This document shows, piece by piece, positions 1 to 11,239 of a DNA stretch of 64,000 nt (its first letter is position 1; every line of letters begins with the position of its first letter). The notes beneath the pieces are model-generated. The model saw only the letters and a list, made by a program, of their open reading frames with translations, ran no database searches and was not told where the DNA came from. The stretch spans positions 1,735,029 through 1,799,028 of the forward strand of contig KL647296.1 in assembly GCA_000727475.1 (NCBI GenBank), read 5' to 3'. This DNA is from Sarcocystis neurona (Eukaryota; Apicomplexa; Conoidasida; Eucoccidiorida; Sarcocystidae). Position numbers and translations under genes: made by a program.

Positions 1-20
1 GAGGACGAGAAACAAGCGCA

Positions 21-478
21 TCAGCAGTCTCTGCCGTTCGACGCTAGGAAAGAAAGCAACTGACCATCAAAAGCACCGCGATGCAGAAGCCCTGGCGAAA
101 GCGACGGGAGAGGCGACATTATGTTCCACTGCGCAGTCCGTAACGCCTTCACAGTGATATGTGAAACTGGGTACTCTGCGGACAGAGAATGACGCACCAG
201 AAGGCGTTTATCCGCAAACACGCCAGCTCCGCAGTCGATTACCTTGATCTGGCAGGGGTTGACTGAGGGGACGAAGAATGAAGACAGGGCAAAGCAGGAG
301 GCCCGAGGGACAGCCATATCCACTGAGAGTACCAGTACTCAAACACTTGTGGAGAGCCACATTATTGTGCTGGACTACCTTTGAAGACATAGAGGCACTT
401 ACCTGAGCATATAAACTTTAGCAGATCTTGTACGTGTGCGCAACGATCTAGATACATCCATGTCAACACAGTGGGCGG
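21..478 (-). CDS. protein-kinase-like exon pair, possibly degenerate
   Basis: Two minus-strand segments join through a good intron. The upstream segment ends at 403 with CAG|GTAAGT, and the downstream one begins at 262 after a pyrimidine-rich CCCCTCAG; both are phase 1 and the intron is 140 bp. Across the join the protein reads HVQDLLKFICSV then NPCQIKVIDCGAGVF. This resembles the kinase catalytic loop (HRDLKxxN) followed by the DFG strand, with 17 residues between the two aspartates against about 18 in ordinary kinases. The loop is degraded: Q for R, an extra L and no asparagine. DFG reads DCG. That pattern would suit a pseudokinase such as the divergent rhoptry kinases of coccidia, or a decaying gene. 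The segment reaches a stop at 21, or may splice out of the window. The family call is inference. Confidence 0.3.
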
Positions 479-3400
479 ATGGGGGTACCGCCATTCTCGA
501 GAATGCGCGAAAAGCGTATTGAGATGGCTCAAAGATACTCCTCTAATTCGTTCCTCTTGGCAGAAAAACGCGAACAGCTGTACACGCCATCACATGAGAT
601 GCAGTTCTAACGTGAACAAGGTACGGATTAATCGTCAGTCCCTAAACGTGCCACACGAGATTATCATTCATCACGAACTCGTCCTCCACGTCCCCAAATT
701 AGCTGTATACCGAGAACCCTGCAAACTCGAAAGAGGTGTACTGAGCAACGAAGAGGTACCGTCTTGGGAACTACAGATGAAGCCACAACTGCGATCTGTC
801 GTCTGACTTCTCTATCTTTGGTTCTAGCGCAGGACACTTTAGAACATTATGGAGCGTACAGGTAAAGCAATAATGAACAACACGTGAAGTTCACATATCA
901 AGCGTCCCGTAAGTCATGCACCTGAGGACGTCGTAAATGCACGACGTTTCCTTAAAATGGATAGATGTTACCTCCGAGGCGGAAGTTGATTTGCAGCATC
1001 GGGCATCGCCGGTAAGGAATTGTCGACGAGGTTGCGCTCAATCACACGTCTGCGTGAACTGAAATTACGCTGCGTGAGACACGCAGAGGATTAACAGTGG
1101 GTCTGGTGGTGCGGTGTATGCGACGGTACTAAGCGCCTGACTCATGCCACACCACATCGGTTGCTTGTGGTGTTCTGCGTCATTGCATACAATCACCCCT
1201 TGGGAAAATATTACTGTTGTATGTACGGGAACAGCTAGACAACAACGACTTTGGACACGAGGGCGGAGGCCTGCGTGCGACAGTCACCAGGGTCGTGTTC
1301 GCGTGCAACGTTTAACACGGAATGACTCCCTACCATAACAGGTATAAGTAGTTCTTCGAAGACACGCGGACTGCTCGATAAATAGCAAGAGACATTGTCT
1401 ATCTAATATACATGTGCATGCGTGGCATTCAGTTCGACGTGATGAAGTAGCAGCCTCACGCGATGAATACAATGCGAAGCCTGCCATTTGCTGCGACGTG
1501 TAACCGCGACTGCAGTCAGCACGAGGTGGATCTTTGTTTCGGTGTTCGTGTCTTGGGACTCACGCGGCAGGCGTGCTTTTTTACGTAGCAAACCTCTTTA
1601 CCTGCCACAAAATTCTGTACAAATGCAGCCGTGTACAGGAGATACAGAGATAGATATTGACAGGCAGATTGATGCCGGTGCATCTGTGGAGTGCACCATA
1701 GGTTCACAGTGCCCTACGGATCTGTCAACCGAGACTTCTGCACCGTATTTGACAAGCAATGGTGGCAGTCGTGCTCTGTTACTTTTCACCTGCACAGTCT
1801 GCTCTCTTGGGTTCCGTCTACCCGTATCTTCTTTGCACTGGATGCCTGTGCACTTTTTATGCTGTTTGATATCCACTAGACGCTGCCGGCTGGAAACAGG
1901 CGAGCGAAGTGTGTCACAGGGCAGCCGACGAGACCTGTGTGGCACAGCGGTACATAAATGTACAGACACGCAGGTACAGGTCTAGACTTTGTACTCGTGG
2001 GCGTGTACACAGGGGTATACTTTCTCGGAAAGGAACTCGTTAAATCTTTTTTCTGCCTCTGGCTTACTGCCTGCGGTACAGTGGAGGCAGTTCTAAGCAC
2101 AATGACAAAGCTGTATTGAATCACTACAACTTACCGCGCTGCAACCTATATGCACCAAGTTATTCACGTGTATGAAGAAAGACACTTGGAACTTTTTTGA
2201 GTCCTGGTACCACACCTAGCCGTGTTCTCGCGTGTCCTGTAAAGGTAAATTAGAGTGCACAACAGCTCGACAGTGGGAACCTGTCAAAGAGCAAAATTCT
2301 TGCGCTACCGCTGAACAGGCTATTTGGCGTGATGAGATGCACACTCGAAAAGGCTCCACCTGCCCTACGTCACCTTCGTGCTACACTATGTACACACGTA
2401 CACAAATATATACAGCTACTCTTCGAAAGTGACTGTCGTCCCCCACCACGTCATGCAGAACATGTAAATGTATGTTGTAATAACTCGTTCTATTCTTTCA
2501 CAGTAACCGTGACGAAACTATCGAGACAGAATCCCTTTATGAGCACATCTGCTACACTTTGACACTGCATTACATCGTACGGGTAGGAGTCTTACAAATC
2601 AGACCCCGTCCTTTAGGTAAAGTGTGTCCGAGTTTGAAAACAAATGATGCTAGGCCTGTTATACATTCTGGAGCTCTCAATATGTAGTATGGACTATTAC
2701 ACCTGTCAGAAGAGTTACCCATGCTCTTTCTTCAACGCAGCGGTGCCGGCGTCATTGTAGCGTGTCATATAGCGTGTGGTCCTACCAAAAACGGCAGCCC
2801 ACTTCTGCTACCGTATAAATGTGAATCGTGTGTGTGTGGAGAACAACTAACTACTTCGCGGTCAACTCGGTCAGGCTCCCTTGTACCCTTCGTGCTGCCT
2901 ACGCATGTTCAACGCGTCGTGGGCACGGATTTCAAGGTTGCATATGTTGACTTAGATGATCATCATCACCGAAACGGGAGGATACGCGGAATATTTCAAA
3001 TAAAAAATTGTACAGATGCGCAGCGTATGTATACATATATATATATACATATGCATATGAATACCGAATTTCTCACCACAGATGAGCCAGAATGAATATG
3101 TCAGTATCTGCAGAGTATCACGTAGCGCCGCACGTCACGAGTTACTGAAGTACACATACACTTAGAGTTCTGTTAGAACACCCACACTTCACACGACGTA
3201 GCCCCATGGGTATTTATTCATATATAAATGAATGGATACATTTATACGTGTAAAAAACATACACACACGTATGTATAATCATGCATATCTGTGTGTACGT
3301 ACGCGTGTATGTCGTATGAAGTCGCACATCCCTTAAGGTCGTGGTACGTGTAGATGTGCACATACACGCGTACAAAGATATACATATATGTCCGTTTCGG

Positions 3401-3783
3401 GTTTTAAAAGGCTCGTTGGACACATATCAATAAACGGATACGCTTACGCCTGTTTAATCTACGTGTCTGCAATAGACACGAAGTGCGACTGACGTCACAT
3501 TGTAGGCTTTGCAGAGTTGTAGTTCTGCACTACAGCCGGTGACTATGGCGAGTTGTCCTCTTCGTTGTCCGGTAAGAAGACCAGTTTGACTACATCTTTC
3601 AGCGCCTTGTCTGCATTCTGGCTGGTCGAGTGTGGAAGTCCCGTACGACTTCGCACATAGCTATGCGTTCACATCAGTGCGTGTGCGAGTAGTCCATCCG
3701 TGCACACGTAACCGTACAAGCTGGACACACTGCGCCAAGTTTACTCATTATTAGTAGACCGATATTTGTGATAGGTGTACTGA
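479..3783. other. gene-poor stretch
   Basis: I see no supportable gene here. Short open segments exist on both strands, the longest being 165 codons on plus at 1488-1985, but none shows a recognisable motif or a convincing splice context. From about 3030 to 3400 the sequence becomes alternating purine-pyrimidine DNA (tatata, acacac, cgtacg), like the repeats found inside introns elsewhere in the window. Confidence 0.5.
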
Positions 3784-3938
3784 GGTGCTACAGTGGGTAA
3801 CGCCATTCGTCACACCTGTTCGTAAAGGAGACAGGCTCCAGAGATATGTATGCGCACATAGGTGCTACAGTGGGTAACGCCATTCGTCACAGCTGCTCGT
3901 AAAGGAGACAGGCTCCAGAGACATGTATGTGCACATAG
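3784..3938. repeat. 77 bp tandem duplication
   Basis: Two adjacent copies start at 3784 and 3861, both opening with GGTGCTACAGTGGGTAACGC. They differ at only a few positions, for example CACACCTGTT against CACAGCTGCT. This indicates a recent local duplication. No function is evident. Confidence 0.9.
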
Positions 3939-4500
3939 ATATCCCACGCATCTCTACACCTGTGTGAGGTGGGCGTGGAACTCATGTACGCACACGTGGG
4001 CGAGTTCGTTGTTCGCGGCGTTCACGCTGCTGCCGGGTTACTGCGAAGCGGCAGGTGTCACTCGTGCAAATTTCCAGGCGAGCGGTGGTCTGTGGATTGT
4101 AACGCGCTCTGCTAAAAAGGAAACATTAACTTGCAGCGGAAGGTGTACGTACGCGTGTGTCGCTCTGACTCAATGGATTCCCCTTATGGGCTGCGGGAGC
4201 TACGCGGCGCGTTGCACGTGTCGAGACGCTGTATTGCATGCGAGCCAGTTCTCTGTGAACGACAGTCGTATCGAACGTGCAGTACCTTCATTCAAAGGTA
4301 GGGTCTCACCAAGACGTTTGTTGTCCTCCATGTACGCATACAATGGAAAATACTCGCCCCCGCATGGTGTTCGCTGCATCTGTAAATGTTTGTACACGTA
4401 GGTACCTCTACACGTGCAAGCCTGTACGTATGTACAAACAGGTAACACGACAAGTACAAACACGTTTTCTGCTGCAGACATGTGCGTACACGTATGCGAA

Positions 4501-4800
4501 TGTATACGCGTCCATATATGTTTTTATAGTCCCTTGTGTAGGGGCTAGAATGTATACGCTTCCACATATGTTTTTATAGTCCCGTGTGTAGGGGCTAGAA
4601 TGTATACGCGTCCATAAATGTTTTTATAGACCCGTGTGTAGGGGCTAGAATGTATACGCGTCCATATATGTTTTTATAGACCCGTGTGTAGGGGCTAGAA
4701 TGTATACGCGTCCATATATGTTTTTATAGTCCCGTGTGTAGGGGCTAGAATGTATACGCGTCCATATATGTTTTTATAGACCCGTGTGTGGGGGCTAGAA
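4501..4800. repeat. six-copy 50 bp minisatellite
   Basis: Six head-to-tail copies of exactly 50 bp begin at 4501, 4551, 4601, 4651, 4701 and 4751. Each opens with TGTATACGCG or TGTATACGCT and closes with GGGGCTAGAA. Differences are single bases, such as TTTTTATAGT against TTTTTATAGA and CATATATG against CATAAATG. The sequence immediately after 4800 no longer follows the unit. As 50 is not a multiple of three and a TAG recurs in the unit, the array is unlikely to be coding. Confidence 0.97.
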
Positions 4801-5245
4801 CAAGCCGCATACACGTCCACACATGCGTGAAGGCGTTCTGCTTCATATATACATTTGTATATACCTGTGTGCACATGCGTGCACAACGTTCGCATAGATA
4901 CGCCAGTACTAATAGACGGAAGTTTCTGTCAGCATCCGCACTTCCCCGCAAACGCTTCCCTAAACACACAAAAGCACAAGTTGGTGTGCATACCTGTAGC
5001 CCAACTCGCGCATGTTGTGATGCACAGAGTCTACAAACATAGCGTAGGCACTCATGCAAAGGTTGTGGACTAAGTCTGCGGCGTCGCGCGTCAGTACCTG
5101 CGACAAGTCCTGAATCTACCGTAGAGCTTTACAAGTCACACCTAAGATGCTGAAGAAAAGTGATTTTTGCCCATTAATGTCGAATGCGTGACATGGTTGA
5201 TGAATTTCCATCAGAGGAGTGAAAAGAAAATGGTAATGTACGTAC

Positions 5246-5366
5246 TCTGCAAATGGAAACCTTAATAGCAGGTTCCTCTCCAGTCGATCGCACTGCCTCC
5301 ACCACATGCGTGTAGTGCACGTGTTGGCGTAGAGGCTGGTGGAACACCACTTCTGCCTCCGAATAC
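5246..5366 (-). CDS. candidate kinase N-lobe exon
   Basis: A minus-strand open segment ends at 5246 at the donor TGCAGA|GTACGT. Its last residues read VVEAVRSTGEEPAIKVSICR. The stretch AV..STGEEPAIKV matches the strand around the ATP-anchoring lysine of kinases (VAIK motif). It lies upstream, in the direction of transcription, of the DCG-containing exon pair at the left edge, so the two could belong to one gene of more than 5 kb. No glycine-rich loop is visible in this exon. A minus segment around 6060-6185 reading VWKLGSGAILVGSV could supply one, but I could not connect them in phase. The assignment is tentative. Confidence 0.22.
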
Positions 5367-8300
5367 TCGCTCGTCACCAAAGCGCACCTGGAGAACTTTC
5401 ATATCATTCATTCATACACCAGCAGACCCATACACGCATAGGTAAACATGTGCATATATAAATACACACTTATATATACATTGCTGCATAAGCAAACAAG
5501 TAACTGCTACCAACTTCCTTACTGAAGTGTCCGCCTCTTGTGCGCAGTGCGTCGTCCCTTCATTGGTGTTGACACCGCCTCGTCCTGGTTACGAAACACC
5601 CGGAGTGTACGTGGGAGAGAAAAATAACCGGAGTGCCGTAGGTTCCGTGTACCATTACACTGTCCATATATAATGTCTTCGCCAAGTTTTCGGAACCACG
5701 CGTGCAGCTACCCCCCACTAGGGACCCTCTTGGATGAATTCTACCATGGAAGCGAACAGCAGCACGCAGATGAATTCAGCCCACAGCTGCTGACAGTTCG
5801 CCAGTATGTCTGACCATGTATGAACACGACAGCGGAAGACACACACGACTCTGGTAAGAGTACCTGGAGAAGCCGGCATAAACACTTGGAGATGTGTACT
5901 CTACATCGTTTTGCGCTTCTCATCATTTCCACTGATTCGGTTTGAAAAGTTCGGACACCTTAGCGAAACGATGCAGCCATGAGACCCTTTCGCGTGACAG
6001 CATCGCCATAGCGCAGCATATTCAACGTGTGGAATCACAGAGCCAACCAAGATCGCTCCGCTCCCTAGCTTCCAAACTCCTGCTGCGGGGGTTGCCACTT
6101 GTTTTCCACTGTGTTCAACGCGCAGCATTTCAGCCTCCGGAGGTTTACAGGGGAAAACCAAATCTATACGCTCGTTGGCACGCATCTGTCGATGTGCACA
6201 CGTACATGCTTAGAGATCTCGGTAGCACTTACATGCGCGGATGAGCTCGTGATTGATAATTCGGTATTTTCTCCTCTGAAAATGTTAGGACGTGGGTCTA
6301 TACAAGCTAGTCTCTAAATGGTTGTATGCATAAGCAAGTAGTTGAAACCTCTACACATCTCGACGCACTGCGGGACATCCGCACGCAGGTGCACTCGCGG
6401 ATGGACAGCTCAAAATCTGTTTGGCGTCTGCCACACGCTCATCTGGACAGTAGAGTCATTCACTGCTGCCAGTGCTCCAGAAGTGCACAGCCGAAGCCGT
6501 CCCTGGTGTTCAGCGGTACACCGTCGAAATCACGGTTGCGAGTGAAGAACTGCTGTACAGAGATCTCTACACAGGAGTGTTGCAAAAGGGGTTGCAAATG
6601 TAAATTAGCAGAACTGCTTGCCCGCCACCAGGGCAGAACATTAAGAATTAGCAGTGTCTCCTGATCCATATGTGCTTTGCCGGAACGAAGGTCGTCAGTG
6701 GTCGTAAGACGTCAGATGCCGCTTCTCCCGTCAGGCTTCTGTGTACAATGGCAACTGCGCAAGAGGATACAAAATGCACGTGCACTACAGCAGCGGCTTC
6801 CTCTGATGACAGATAGGGTTTTCGTCTCTGTACCGGTCTACAAAAAAAGTACAAAGTAAACAACGTCTCGCCGCAGTTTATAGCATACGAAAGTACGCGT
6901 TAACGCATATGGTACATGGACAAATCGGCATGCGTACGTCTGTCGATCAGACGAGTACACGTTGATGGTGCCGCGTGGTCACTGACGATGCCGTGCCCTC
7001 CTGATGTTACACGGCTGCCCTAAATCGTGTTAAACGTCACTTCCTGCATACACTTCCAATTAGCGGTTGCAACTTAACTTTCGACATTGCTCTATCGCTG
7101 GAAGTTCCTCCCCTCTTAACACAGCGCGTCTCTTCTCATTACCTGATGTGGCTGGCGATTCCTAGCGTACCTTATTCGCCCATTAAAACGATTTTGTTTC
7201 GAGAACAAACATCTGCGATGGTGCGTGCTCGACGAATAACGGCAAGAAACAGGTTTTCAATTCTACGTGCTTAGTTCTTCCTACCGACGCGTCTTTAAAT
7301 GGTCATAATAAAGCCAGCAAAGCAATTTTTCTGCCCTGCATAGGACGAGAGCTTCCCATCCACACGCCTGTTACACTTACGCGCGCCTCTTAGTTCCGAC
7401 CACACTTTGTTACATAAAAGCGCACCGGTTACTTGTTGCTTCAGCCCACGAAGCTCCGGGCATCGGTTACATAATCACTGCGAGGCTGCGGTCCTCTGCG
7501 CAAGACGCCCATTCTACACGGAAGCACAATGGTGCGGGAGGGCGAAGAAACTAGACAACCACGCGCCGAAAACACCCAGTGGCGTTGCCCGCGTCATCTT
7601 GGCCGCTATTTCATTTTCTTGGCTGAAAAACGACGCTTCGCGTTGCTCTCGTCGCGAAGTGATTCTGACGCACTTGTTTCTGACGCGCTTGCTTCGTCGA
7701 CTACGCATCAGCGTACTGGGACTACAGGTCGGGTGGGATAGCCGTATGCCGTCTGGAGGGCAGCGGCGCGTGCGGGCAACGGTGGCGTAGTAGTGAGGAA
7801 GTGGTTGTTGGGGTTGTTCGCTAGTGTGAGCGTGCGTCGTGATTGTGCCACGTCCGCGACATGAATTTTGCATGTTTTTGCAAATCTCCGCGATGGAACA
7901 AACTTCCTTTTGCATGTGACAGAGTATAAAAACGTAAAGCATGCTTTCTACGTTGACTGTGAGGTTGAACGTCTCCAACATATGGTGCATGTTCGCATGC
8001 AAATACAACCCGGTGGAGAGACAGGCGCGCGAAGCTTAATCCTATAGAACCGCGGGATTTTCTGAAAATCCGCCGCGAATCGCAAAAATTGGGAATCACA
8101 AAAAGTGGCGTGGTTCGGACTGGAGAGGCCAGCGGGGCAGCTGGGACGTAACACGGAATAATAGGACTACGCAGACGGGGTGTCAGTACACCCAGGTCCT
8201 CCGCGTTACGAGCGCGTTCGCGCTGCGTGAAAGGACGTCCAGGCTCTTAAAAAAATATAGTCGTAGCCAACAGGGAAGCACAACGGTGCAAGTTGGTGTT

Positions 8301-9949
8301 TCCTGGTTCTTCGAGGGCCATCGCGACTTCGCAGAAGAAAAGTTTTTTCCTTCCAACGTGCGTCGGAATTCACGAATATTCGGTCGTCCCCCTATCTACG
8401 GGTCCTCTGAGTAAGTAACATCTCGCCTCTGGATGCAACAGACGACGCCGTGCGCCTGACGGGCGTCCGCAGCAGTGCACGAATGCGAAGAGGCAGCACT
8501 TCGTGTCACTTTGCTTATAAAATGTGGAGATGCTGGAAACGCGGCGTTACACCGGGACGTCGTGACCGCGGATGAAACTGGCATTTCACCGTTGGCTACC
8601 GCGTGCGAGTGCGACGGCCGATCTGTTTTGTTTTGAGTGGGTCTTCGTTTCCTTGAGAGAGCTGTATGTTTCTTTTGTTCCGCACTGCGCAGTCCCTCTT
8701 GCGTGTCTGGCTTCTAGTCCACTGCAGCGAGGTCTTGAAATCGTATGTCACGAGTCCTGTGGTGCATTTTCTTCGCACTTGTATGCTAAATCCTGTAGTA
8801 TACTGGCATCCTATTGAAGTCGACGTCATTGAGACGATACTGTGGTGGCCGGGTGGGGGCAAAGTGCACTGATTCATCTTTAGCATTTCACGTTATTCGG
8901 CTGCATCTTCAGAACTTCCTGGCAGCATCTTTTCTATTAGTTTAGAAGAAGGGGGGATGGGATAATTAGTGTTCCTTTGCTGTATCGGCACGGTGGTAGG
9001 TATGAGCTTATCTGTTCCAAACTGCCATGCTACTGCGCACAGATCAGATCATTTGTTGTGTCTTCTGTACGTGTCTGTCAGGTGTAGGTTGTTCGAGTGA
9101 TGCTTCTCCATGTATGCGTTGATGTGTTTAAAATACTACTTCGAAAGTCGCATGCAGAAATTATGATGTCGAGACGACATGGTGTCCTAACCAAGCCCGC
9201 TGGGACAACAATGTGGGGACGGGCACCTACATTAGAACATTTTCACGTACTCGCGCCTATGATCGCGTTACTATCCCCGCAGCTGATTTATCTAAAGCAG
9301 TTCGGTGGAATTGTTAAAGGGGCGTGCTGCGCCGTCTAAACCCACGATATTCTGACAGCTATTGCTTTTCGCAAGGAAATGCTCTATTTAGACGCAAGAA
9401 AAGTTCACTGGGTCCACCAAAATCTGCGTATTACTTGTTTGTTGACCGTGGACACTGAGCAGAGACGGTAGATAGCGAAATGTCACACTCACGTACGGAT
9501 CATCTTATGAGTATTTAGTTCTGCCGTGTAAATAGCGTCCGCCTTAGCGTTTGTGATGAAGGTGACTGAGAGACGAGGAAGCCTGTTGACTTTCGTGGTT
9601 GCTTTCGTCAAAAGACGGTGAAATTGTCGTCGGTGAGCTACTTGCCAGACGATGAAGTCTGTCAAGGTAGACGTGTATCATAGGCAGCTGTGTGTGGAGG
9701 CGTATGTGGTAGGCTCCTTGTCCCTACATGTGGCAGACTTCAGGCCTGGTTTTAAAGATCCGGAGAGACGCATCGAAGCTCTTGTGTGTTTCTTTGTTGT
9801 TTGAGGCTGCGTCGGTGTGAACTTCTGTCTTGACACAATATTGTCGACTTGTACCCGGGTACGTTTAATGTCTAACCTGTTTCTGGTTGCATTCTAGCTG
9901 AGGATCGTCTGTGTACACCTCGTTTCGGTATATTATATGGTGTACTGTT
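5367..9949. other. low-repeat stretch without a recognised gene
   Basis: Mostly non-repetitive sequence. Open segments include plus 7529-7741 (70 codons from an ATG, charged, unrecognised), plus 7407-7790 and minus 7514-8008 over the same bases, and minus 5901-6185. Overlapping opposite frames at 7.4-8.0 kb cannot be resolved by eye. I see no rRNA or tRNA gene. Nothing here is supported enough to call a gene. Confidence 0.4.
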
Positions 9950-11239
9950 TACCTTGTCATGCCATATGCGGGCGTGGTAGCACAAGTGTACGTACACCGT
10001 AGAGGTATACGCAATTATGTAACGAAAAACACATTCGGAGCTGTACGACTGTATATGGAGTGGCTGGGGAATGCTGAGGTATTGCCGGAAAGGTCTGGAA
10101 TCACTTGTGTCGTTTCATGCCCCTTGGGTTTTCTTTTTGGTTCGCGCTTAGGCAGCAGCCGTCGTGCAAACGGGTGTCTGGCTTTCAGTCCACGCGATTT
10201 GACGTGTGTTGCCGTACATCCATTGTGAACCTGAAACACTTCAGACACACTTCAAGCAAATTTACACCATTTCTCGATCGTACTGCACCGGTGCCTGCAT
10301 CCGTGGGTTTACTGTGTTGATTTCTTTCTGTGACCGCGCTGTTTCCAGGCCGGCAGCTTTTCTTTTTGGACGTCTGCCTCGTACTTTCGCGTGTCCGTAG
10401 TTCGGCAAAGCCCGTCACGGTGGCGGTTTCTATGGTACCTGCTTTGTTATTCTTTTCTGAAACTGGTGCAGGTACTATCTGCGTGTTACCACTCTGCTCT
10501 GTTGTCCGGCTTCGCGTTATGTGGTGCATCGCCCGTCGTTCTTGCACATTTTTCTCTTCTGTTAACGTCGTGTCACTATATTGCGTTCTCTCCTCTGTTG
10601 CTACTTGTGTTGTTCTCTTTTGTGGTTCGGCTACTGCTGGTGCGGTTGCTTGGAGTAGTACTTGCTGTCGTAGGTTCCTGGCTGTGCCGTCTGCTTTCTC
10701 ACTGTATTGTACGTACACCCGGAGTGGAGAGTTACGTGTGTGGCTATCTACGGAGGCCTCCACGTAGGTATTTCTGTGTGTACACCTACGCGCTCACGTG
10801 CACGCCTCCGTCGGAATCGCTGCAGTTGTTTGTATGTCGTCTTGACTGCAGACTGAGTTGTCTTTTTGTCTTTTTTTTCGTCTGTGCACGTCCTCCTCTG
10901 TTTTCCTGGTCGTTTTATTCTTCTCTGGCTTGTGCGTGGGATGCAATAGAACTTCAGCACTCATGATACACATCTTTCTGTCATCAGGGATACAAGTATA
11001 TCCGGATGTGTGGTTCTCTCTCTCGTTCTCTCCGATACCTTCCCAACGTTTTTTCTCTTAGTCATTTCCATCTGCATTTGTGCCTTTTTCCTGAGGAATG
11101 CAGACTGCCGTGCATGTATTCTTTTTAACGCTGGTATGGATACGTGCGATGTGAACTGCTTGTGTCTGCAGCCCGTCGTTCCACTCGGGTTCTCCTGGTG
11201 GTCCTGCTGCGCGGAAGCTGCTGTGGCTACGTGCGAAAG
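9950..11239 (+). promoter_or_regulatory. probable 5' leader and promoter region of the ApiAP2 gene
   Basis: From about 10100 to the ATG at 11240 the plus strand is strongly pyrimidine-rich, with repeated TTCT, CTCT and TTTTCT runs. No plausible long frame is in phase with the first exon before the ATG. The first coding frame is open for another 32 codons upstream of 11240 without an ATG. The composition contrasts sharply with the GCA-rich exon that follows, so I read it as a transcribed leader plus promoter. I cannot identify a transcription start or exclude an extra 5' exon. Confidence 0.45.
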
